Assembly (NCBI RefSeq): GCF_000003605.2
Contig: NW_003131853.1
Coordinates: 429,038 to 451,433, forward strand
Direction: 5' to 3'
DNA from: Saccoglossus kowalevskii
Lineage: Eukaryota; Hemichordata; Enteropneusta; Harrimaniidae
Length of the DNA stretch: 22,396 nucleotides
Both the position numbers and the translations under genes were made by a program. The notes under the pieces were generated by a model. The model was not told the origin of the DNA. It did not search any database and worked only from the letters and a program-made list of their open reading frames with translations. Of the stretch, positions 19,701 through 22,396 are shown piece by piece (within the stretch, counting starts at the first letter, position 1; every line of letters begins with the position of its first letter).

Positions 19701-22392
19701 TGTCAACTTGTCATCTCACAAACATAGTGGACTATCAAACCATTCATGCATTCAGAGAGTCATACTGTACATCAAGACATTTGTTCTACCAGACTAGGTA
19801 AGTGCATACATTCAGTCAGATTTCTAGTGTACATGGAGACACATGTACTACAAGGCTAGGTAAGTGTATACATTCAGTCAGGGATTCCTAGTTTACATTG
19901 AAACACATGTACTACCAGGCTAGGTAAGTGCATACATTCAGTCAGAGATTCCTAGTGTACATTGAGACACATGTACTACCAGGCTTGGTAAGTGCATACA
20001 TTCAGACAGAGATTCCTAGTGTACATTGAGACACATGTACTACCAGGCTAGGTAAGTGTATACATTCAGTCAGAGATTCCTACCGTACATTGAGACACAT
20101 GTACTACCAGGCTAGGTAAGTGTACACACATACTCATTACACACATATTACCTCAGATGCGTTGCCTGGTGGTTTGTTCATCTTTTGGTAAAGCACATCG
20201 TACAAAATGGGTTAGAGCATGTTCCATCATTTTTAGAGTATTCATCCACTATGGTCATGCTCTGTTTACTTACTATGTCAATTTTATTTTATCATTCTCT
20301 GGTAATAAGACACCCCTATTACTAACAACTACTACGACATTACAAATGACATTTCCTATGTTGCAAGTGGGAGTTGCTCCCTTCTGAGGCTCTATCAATG
20401 CAAACATTGATACTTAATTTTACTCAGTCCCAGCAAGAAATGCAACACATTCCCAGTAAGCTGTGAGTGAGTTGTTAACAGTAGATGAATTAATTTTAGG
20501 TAGCAACTGGGGTAACAGTAAAAAATTGATCTGTGATTTAGATATTCACCAAAACTTACGAAACATGGTACTATAACAACCTATACATCGTCAGAAAGAT
20601 TTAAATATAAGCGAATATGATAGTGCATAGGCTATACCGATTTTGCTATTGTTCTTTTTGGACTGTTCCATTGAAAACAAAATTATCTTTTTAACACTTC
20701 CAGTTATACGAATGACATTTTTAACACTGTTGGCTGTACGATCATGTCTTGTTTTTTTATCTGCTTTAGTTTTCCAGCTACGACCAATTAACTAGACATG
20801 CTACCTTTAATCAATTGTTGGAATCATGTCTAGTTGTTGTCACTGAAAATGACACAGTTTCCATTGATCTTCATTGTCAACTAACATTAATCTAACAACA
20901 TGTAGATTTTGTATTAGTTACATGTAATTATAGTCCCACCTTTAAATATAAACCATACATTTTTTAGTCTAAAATGGCTATCAATTAGTCAAATTTTATT
21001 GAATCATAAAATAACACGACAGGCATACACAATGTATGTATACCACCATGACATAATTTTTCGAACAAAATCTATCAAAGCATATCTTAACATAACATAA
21101 ATTGACATGTTTATGCCAACTTTGAATAAAATCTATTTAAATTCTTTCCAGAATACGCACAAACATGGAATCCAAATTACAAGTTCTTGTTTTAGACTAC
21201 CGTCCGAAAGAGACAATATCATGTCGCCTACAGCATTACAAACATCCTGTGCAACTTAAAGTGTTAAACAATAGTTGGAATAGTCAAAAATGATCACAGA
21301 TCAAATCTTAACATGTTTTACCCCTATTGCTACCTTAATGTTAGGGAAGCCTTAATAAATTGTGCATTTTTCAATAATAAAATCAAACATAAAGTTTATT
21401 TATTTGTTTATTGAAATTGTGAATACAATATTTAAAATGCGCATACATACAGAAATACAGGATGATTCATTACCAAATTAAATATTTTCAATCTATGTAT
21501 GCCATGGCAGCTGTGACTCATAATTTAGTATCAATGCACTCACAGATGGCTTATTAATTAGACACAAATGTATACAGTATGGAATATACATGTATACAAA
21601 TTTTCAATCCTGATATTAACAGGTTTTCAATGTTTCAATCATCAGCATGCAGTTAACAATTTAAATTTATAGCATATACTACTCCGACAACCAATGCTTT
21701 ATAATTAGACACTGCAGAAGACAATCATAACTACATCTATGTTCCCTGGATACTAATCACACAACATAGCATTTAACACCACCACCCGACTGATTCTATT
21801 CTTTTCATACACAAAACGTAATTCTGCTTTTAAAGAGTATGGGATCACGTGCAAATTTTAATTGTATCTATTTTTCCATTCCAATATTATGGCTGAGTAT
21901 AATACATTAGTTTTGTATTTGCATCCTTCAAAACAAAAATCAAGAATAAATACTGTATTTGCTCTATTAGAAGTACATCTTCAATGGACGCGCATTTAAC
22001 CGCAAAATAGCATTGGCTGTGTACTAATTAACATAAATGCATGCATTATTAATAGAGCAAATACAGTACAAAACATTCGATATACAGATAGAAAACAAAT
22101 ATATGGAATATTGTTCCTTGAAACAATTCATTTTGTATGCAACTAACAAAAAACTTATGTAATATGCATATTTATGTAAAGCCACCAGTATATTTAAGGC
22201 CTAACCAAACACTGTCTTGCATACCTCGTTATCAGGACTCAGAGTAAAAACTGTGGAAATCCTTGTATCTTCTAAAACCTCATCTGCTGATTCTGAATAG
22301 TACAACCATGGCATAGATTCTGGCCTACAATCATTAAGAACAGCATTATCAGCAATAAGTATATTAAAGCCATTGTCTAACATGGTGCCTGT
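7624..22392 (-). CDS. TMEM67: Meckelin (TMEM67), 21 exons, N-terminus beyond the window
   Basis: Meckelin is a multipass membrane protein of the ciliary transition zone (MKS module), needed for ciliogenesis and linked to non-canonical Wnt signalling and ERAD. In humans its loss causes Meckel and Joubert syndromes. The 21 exons read from 22392 down to 7624 join without a frame break into 725 residues plus stop. Recalled human meckelin is about 995 residues, so roughly the first 270 (signal peptide and most of the Cys-rich domain) lie off the right edge. Seen in order: the luminal domain (PWLYYSE, LCPDTKT, LTRRFFMVD, VSFEVEYSMD), hydrophobic helices, [57 protein letters not shown], the last hydrophobic helices and C-terminal NKTLVDDRFLI. 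All are close to the vertebrate protein. All introns are GT-AG. Nothing suggests a pseudogene. Confidence 0.97.
7828..7841. repeat. G14 homopolymer
   Basis: Fourteen consecutive G on the + strand in the last TMEM67 intron (C run in the transcript). Likely length-variable and error-prone in sequencing. Confidence 0.9.
8028..8090 (-). mobile_element. Possible decayed tRNA-derived SINE head
   Basis: Read on the - strand, GATGTGGCGTATG (A-box-like) is followed about 35-40 nt later by GTGGTCGTGAGTTTGAATTT, which resembles the T-arm/B box GTGGGTTCGAATCC. The spacing fits a tRNA-derived pol III promoter. The match is degenerate, and no body or tail could be delimited. Confidence 0.3.
8406..8548 (-). 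CDS. TMEM67: TMEM67 window exon 20 (last TM helices)
   Basis: 143 nt; acceptor TTTTTAG, donor GTG|GTAAGT. It starts with a split Asp codon (DDGHSFDGALFHGHE), then STLLVYDVLFFSVIDLIFQN and MLSAVLTYLMVV, matching vertebrate [21 protein letters not shown]. Reading through the donor gives a stop a few codons later, supporting the splice. Confidence 0.97.
8549..9215. other. TMEM67 intron between window exons 19 and 20
   Basis: 667 bp of AT-rich intron with an A-rich homopolymer near 9125-9138. No gene or repeat is recognised. Confidence 0.75.
9216..9318 (-). CDS. TMEM67: TMEM67 window exon 19
   Basis: 103 nt; acceptor AATCTTACAG (phase 0), donor ATG|GTAAGT (phase 1). It encodes [20 protein letters not shown], matching vertebrate [20 protein letters not shown]. 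Confidence 0.98.
9319..9904. other. TMEM67 intron part between exon 19 and element copy 1
   Basis: About 590 bp of AT-rich intron. Open frames on both strands (9349-9651, 9514-9708) show no protein-like composition. No repeat was recognised. Confidence 0.7.
9905..10918. mobile_element. Tandem-repeat-bearing non-autonomous element, copy 1 (HINE/pearl-like)
   Basis: A ~1-kb element in the TMEM67 intron between exons 18 and 19. The left end has AAGCAGCC with a CAGCC-TATC-GGCTG hairpin, then TAGCTCCGCTGT (9925-9936). The right end has the exact inverse ACAGCGGAGCTA (10903-10914), itself part of a hairpin (AGCTCCGC at 10883-10890 with GCGGAGCT at 10906-10913). Between them lie about five copies of a ~156-bp AT-rich repeat (landmark GAAGATATCA at 10101, 10257, 10571 and 10727), then a GACGACGACGACGG run. 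Subterminal inverted repeats, an internal satellite and a terminal hairpin are the layout described for Helentron-associated (HINE, 'pearl') elements. It has no coding capacity. Confidence 0.85.
11049..11131 (-). CDS. TMEM67: TMEM67 window exon 18
   Basis: 83 nt, phase 1 in and phase 0 out; acceptor TGTTTTAG, donor CAT|GTAAGT. It encodes [20 protein letters not shown], matching vertebrate [20 protein letters not shown]. Confidence 0.97.
11287..11317 (-). CDS. TMEM67: TMEM67 window exon 17 (31-nt microexon)
   Basis: Only 31 nt. The acceptor GTTCTCAG and donor CGG|GTAAGT are both strong. It encodes TAPQERGQRS plus one base, corresponding to the variable linker of vertebrate meckelin. As 31 is not a multiple of three and the next exon enters in phase 1, skipping it would shift the frame. 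Confidence 0.88.
11411..11521 (-). CDS. TMEM67: TMEM67 window exon 16
   Basis: 111 nt, phase 0; acceptor TTATATCAG, donor CTG|GTAAGT. It encodes [18 protein letters not shown] and LREQYDKI, matching vertebrate SQRGLVPNTDGQTFEIAI...MRQHYDRI. Confidence 0.97.
11522..12097. other. TMEM67 intron between window exons 15 and 16
   Basis: 576 bp of intron. A GC-richer patch at about 11646-11712 stands out from the AT-rich background, but the flanking exons join exactly as in vertebrate meckelin, so no exon is missing there. Confidence 0.7.
12060..12070. repeat. C11 homopolymer (G11 in the TMEM67 transcript)
   Basis: Eleven consecutive C on the + strand, i.e. a G run at intron positions +28 to +38 after the donor of window exon 15. 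G runs near donors can act as hnRNP-binding splicing enhancers, and homopolymers of this length are often length-variable. Confidence 0.8.
12098..12214 (-). CDS. TMEM67: TMEM67 window exon 15
   Basis: 117 nt, phase 0; acceptor TTCACCAG, donor GAG|GTGAGG. It encodes YGFYIHGRSPHGKADTNMKE and QLKREE, matching vertebrate [20 protein letters not shown]. This is a cytoplasmic segment. Its donor is followed by an 11-G run 28 nt into the intron. Confidence 0.97.
12495..12575 (-). CDS. TMEM67: TMEM67 window exon 14
   Basis: 81 nt, phase 0; acceptor TCTCTTTCAG, donor AAT|GTATGT. It encodes VFFTFIYERFVEDYLKNFVD and LCSMGN, matching vertebrate [20 protein letters not shown]. Confidence 0.97.
12773..12913 (-). 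CDS. TMEM67: TMEM67 window exon 13
   Basis: 141 nt, phase 0; acceptor AAACTACAG, donor CAG|GTTAGT. It encodes VIGFEDLAS, a polar acidic loop, then a helix (RILRFAVSSIVYLTIALCQ) matching vertebrate CILRYAVSAALWLAIGIIQ. Confidence 0.96.
12914..13274. other. TMEM67 intron between window exons 12 and 13
   Basis: 361 bp of intron; nothing notable. The + strand open frame at 13141-13335 overlaps exon 12 in antisense and is spurious. Confidence 0.75.
13275..13331 (-). CDS. TMEM67: TMEM67 window exon 12 (TM helix)
   Basis: 57 nt, phase 0; acceptor TTTTTTTCAG, donor GAT|GTAAGT. It encodes RKINVIFQLFMVILFLD, matching vertebrate RKINSLFQVLTVLFFLE. Confidence 0.96.
13585..13767 (-). CDS. TMEM67: TMEM67 window exon 11 (FIDWERPKG region)
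   Basis: 183 nt, phase 0; acceptor GTTTTCAG, donor CAG|GTAATT. It encodes the most conserved cytoplasmic block of meckelin: [13 protein letters not shown], then a variable polar loop, then [19 protein letters not shown] (vertebrate VPVSIWRTYFVANEWNEIQ). Confidence 0.98.
13831..13928. repeat. Polypurine tract, left half
   Basis: About 98 bp almost entirely of A and G on the + strand (polypyrimidine in the TMEM67 sense strand). It stops abruptly at the left end of the ~1-kb element and resumes at 14912. The two halves were probably one tract before insertion. Confidence 0.85.
13929..14910. mobile_element. Tandem-repeat-bearing non-autonomous element, copy 2 (rearranged)
   Basis: It shares both ends and the internal ~156-bp repeats with copy 1 at 9905-10918. 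The left end begins AAGCAGCC with a CAGCC-TCTC-GGCTG hairpin and the TAGCTCCGCTG motif. The right end carries the GATAAGCTC...GAGCTAAAAA hairpin. Unlike copy 1, the left-end module occurs again at 14034-14051 (short) and in full from 14197 (TAGCTCCGCTGT at 14217-14228), so the copy is a mosaic. It has no transposase. It lies in the TMEM67 intron between window exons 10 and 11, inside a polypurine tract. Confidence 0.85.
14912..15045. repeat. Polypurine tract, right half
   Basis: About 134 bp nearly all A/G on the + strand with AGAGAG and GGAGGA blocks. Its low complexity produces long open frames on the - strand (14861-15125), which are not genes. It ends just before the donor of TMEM67 window exon 10, and in the TMEM67 transcript it is a C/U-rich stretch soon after that donor. 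Confidence 0.88.
15063..15149 (-). CDS. TMEM67: TMEM67 window exon 10
   Basis: 87 nt, phase 0; acceptor TTTTATAG, donor AAG|GTAAGC. It encodes a polar loop (LVLPNSDEESS) and the start of the next TM helix (FIAYISVAYVLK), which continues in the next exon. The 29 residues replace the vertebrate SVLLPMPIQEERFVTYVG segment. Confidence 0.93.
15302..15400 (-). CDS. TMEM67: TMEM67 window exon 9 (TM helix)
   Basis: 99 nt, phase 0; acceptor TTCTACAG, donor AGG|GTTAGT. It encodes ADVFFIVMFGCGLYWLIFF, matching vertebrate ANVFFIITVGTGLYWLIFF almost exactly. One membrane helix. Confidence 0.96.
15401..15822. other. TMEM67 intron between window exons 8 and 9
   Basis: 422 bp of AT-rich intron. Nothing notable is seen. 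Confidence 0.75.
15823..15978 (-). CDS. TMEM67: TMEM67 window exon 8 (end of luminal domain, first TM helix)
   Basis: 156 nt, phase 0 on both sides; acceptor TTTTAACAG, donor ATT|GTAAGT. It starts VSFEVEYSMD (vertebrate VSFSVTYEMD), followed by a hydrophobic helix (IAMGVLSVLAVIWAAV) and a basic WRRR cluster, matching the vertebrate first TM helix and its KRR stop-transfer. Confidence 0.96.
16447..16609. mobile_element. ~163-bp MITE with imperfect ~30-bp inverted repeats
   Basis: The left end TACCATATTTACTCTATTAA resembles the reverse complement of the right end (TACCGAATTTGTTCTGTTAA), and the similarity continues for about ten more bases. TA is present at both outer edges. The end sequence C(C/T)(A/G)TATTT(A/G)CTCTATTA is shared with the 118-bp element at 21951-22068, so both belong to one family. 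This copy is older, with more mismatches. Confidence 0.7.
16845..17100. repeat. Possible decayed interspersed repeat
   Basis: Contains TTTCATTGAAATCGGTCAAG followed by TGATTGAGGCCGTGGAAA, a phrase type I associate with very common dispersed repeats in marine invertebrate genomes. The rest of the stretch has higher GC than its surroundings. The ends cannot be defined. Confidence 0.3.
17459..17564 (-). CDS. TMEM67: TMEM67 window exon 7 (luminal domain)
   Basis: 106 nt. The acceptor TTTTAG completes a Glu codon. The donor GGT|GTAAGT leaves phase 0. It encodes NGKIYTPLLRIRYTEI and beyond, like vertebrate NGNIYPPLITIAYSDI. An alternative donor two bases earlier would break the frame. Confidence 0.94.
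17754..17874 (-). CDS. TMEM67: TMEM67 window exon 6 (luminal domain)
   Basis: 121 nt; acceptor CTGTCTAG, donor CGA|GTAAGT, phase 1 in and phase 2 out. It encodes STWVLTRRFFMVDNLSGK and more, matching vertebrate KWLLTRRIFLVDAVSG. The + strand frame at 17914-18126 is unrelated intron sequence. Confidence 0.95.
18137..18229 (-). CDS. TMEM67: TMEM67 window exon 5 (luminal domain)
   Basis: 93 nt; acceptor CACATCAG, donor CAG|GTAAGA. Phase 1 in and phase 1 out. It encodes EFEENGVKYLHAIPLLLENY, then KDGDSRVNSG, equivalent to the vertebrate YILAVPVLN...NSGKW region. Confidence 0.94.
18230..18841. other. TMEM67 intron between window exons 4 and 5
   Basis: 612 bp of AT-rich intron. The only small structure seen is a 7-bp inverted repeat (TTTGACA...TGTCAAA) at 18681-18700. 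Confidence 0.7.
18842..18905 (-). CDS. TMEM67: TMEM67 window exon 4 (luminal domain)
   Basis: 64 nt. The acceptor TATTTTTAG is phase 0 and the donor T|GTATCC is phase 1. The exon starts with a conserved Cys (CSIPAQQF, vertebrate CEIPISKI). Choosing this donor creates a split Tyr codon that restores MYDMYIEF against vertebrate FYDVYLEY, which fixes the boundary. Confidence 0.9.
19016..19081 (-). CDS. TMEM67: TMEM67 window exon 3 (luminal domain)
   Basis: 66 nt, phase 0 on both sides; acceptor TGTTTTCAG, donor TCT|GTAAGT. It encodes LCPDTKTNLDAA and FGTTY, nearly identical to the vertebrate LCPDTETRLNAA...FGTTY segment. Confidence 0.96.
19273..19359 (-). CDS. TMEM67: TMEM67 window exon 2 (luminal domain)
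   Basis: The acceptor is TTCTTTACAG and the donor is CAG|GTATTG. It is 87 nt, phase 0 on both sides. It encodes NTYLKFVVGKYTINGDF and 12 more residues, aligned with the NTKLKFVAASYDIRGNF region of vertebrate meckelin. Confidence 0.95.
19740..20122. repeat. 64-bp tandem repeat, about 6 copies
   Basis: The unit runs GTGCATACATTCAGTCAGAG, ATTCCTAGTGTACATTGAGA, CACATGTACTACCAGGCTAG, GTAA. The first copy is the most diverged and the later ones are nearly identical. Every unit joins the next through CTAGGTAAGTG, which looks like a 5' splice site on the + strand, antisense to the host gene. The array lies in the TMEM67 intron. Confidence 0.93.
20123..21950. other. Main part of the large TMEM67 intron
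   Basis: AT-rich intron DNA between window exons 1 and 2 (whole intron 19360-22224). Nothing coding is supported. The 76-codon open frame at 20157-20387 has no family resemblance and the flanking exons join perfectly without it. An 11-bp inverted repeat lies at 20790-20835. Confidence 0.7.
20790..20835. repeat. 11-bp inverted repeat (intronic stem-loop)
   Basis: AACTAGACATG at 20790-20800 is the exact reverse complement of CATGTCTAGTT at 20825-20835, with a 24-nt loop. It could be a hairpin in the pre-mRNA or an element remnant. No function is evident. Confidence 0.5.
21951..22068. mobile_element. 118-bp MITE with perfect 19-bp terminal inverted repeats
   Basis: TACTGTATTTGCTCTATTA at 21951-21969 is the exact reverse complement of 22050-22068. 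The outermost TA on each side is a plausible TA target duplication, typical of Tc1/mariner-type MITEs. The interior is 80 bp and non-coding. It lies in a TMEM67 intron. It is related in its ends to the element at 16447-16609. Confidence 0.85.
22225..22392 (-). CDS. TMEM67: TMEM67 window exon 1 (luminal domain)
   Basis: The donor GAG|GTATGC at 22224-22220 is phase 0. The 5' border is uncertain: an AG ends at 22393 (ATAG) and another at 22389 (ACAG), and an in-frame TAG just upstream forbids reading further. It encodes MPWLYYSESADE and similar residues, matching the NLPWLFYGDQ region of vertebrate meckelin. Confidence 0.85.
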
Positions 22393-22396
22393 CTAT

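Overview
The window is animal nuclear DNA. It is AT-rich, and its protein-coding sequence is split into short exons (30-192 nt) with clean GT...AG borders and long introns. The introns and spacer hold minisatellites and small transposon copies. The style of the repeats, especially ~1 kb elements carrying an internal ~156-bp tandem array and ending in GATAAGCTC...GAGCTAAAAA hairpins, recalls marine invertebrates (mollusc, hemichordate, lancelet and similar). The species cannot be fixed from sequence alone. No prokaryotic gene, CRISPR array or virus is present.

Two protein genes converge. On the + strand, positions 477-3697 hold the last five coding exons of an unrecognised single-pass (type I) membrane protein: a cysteine-free ectodomain piece, one transmembrane helix, and a 35-residue tail with a perfect FxNPxY endocytosis-type motif. 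Its 5' exons lie left of the window. On the - strand, 22392 down to 7624 holds 21 coding exons that splice in frame into 725 residues of meckelin (TMEM67), the ciliary transition-zone and Wnt-related multipass protein. All phases are consistent and the C-terminus ends in the conserved LVDxRFLI. The signal peptide and most of the cysteine-rich N-terminus lie beyond the right edge.

The spacer between the genes (3698-7623) holds a 31-bp minisatellite interrupted by a 370-bp element with 15-bp terminal inverted repeats, then a 0.9-kb minisatellite of a 40-bp unit with two hairpin dyads, then AT-rich sequence that probably contains the TMEM67 3' UTR.

The TMEM67 introns carry two ~1-kb tandem-repeat-bearing non-autonomous elements (9905-10918 and 13929-14910). 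The second is internally rearranged and splits a polypurine tract. They also carry two related short MITEs with TA-flanked inverted repeats (16447-16609 and 21951-22068), a 64-bp tandem repeat (19740-20122), a possible decayed tRNA-derived SINE head, and long G/C homopolymers, one of them close to a splice donor.

I found no clearly new multi-gene system. The most novel material is the unidentified receptor-like gene and the family of repeat elements.
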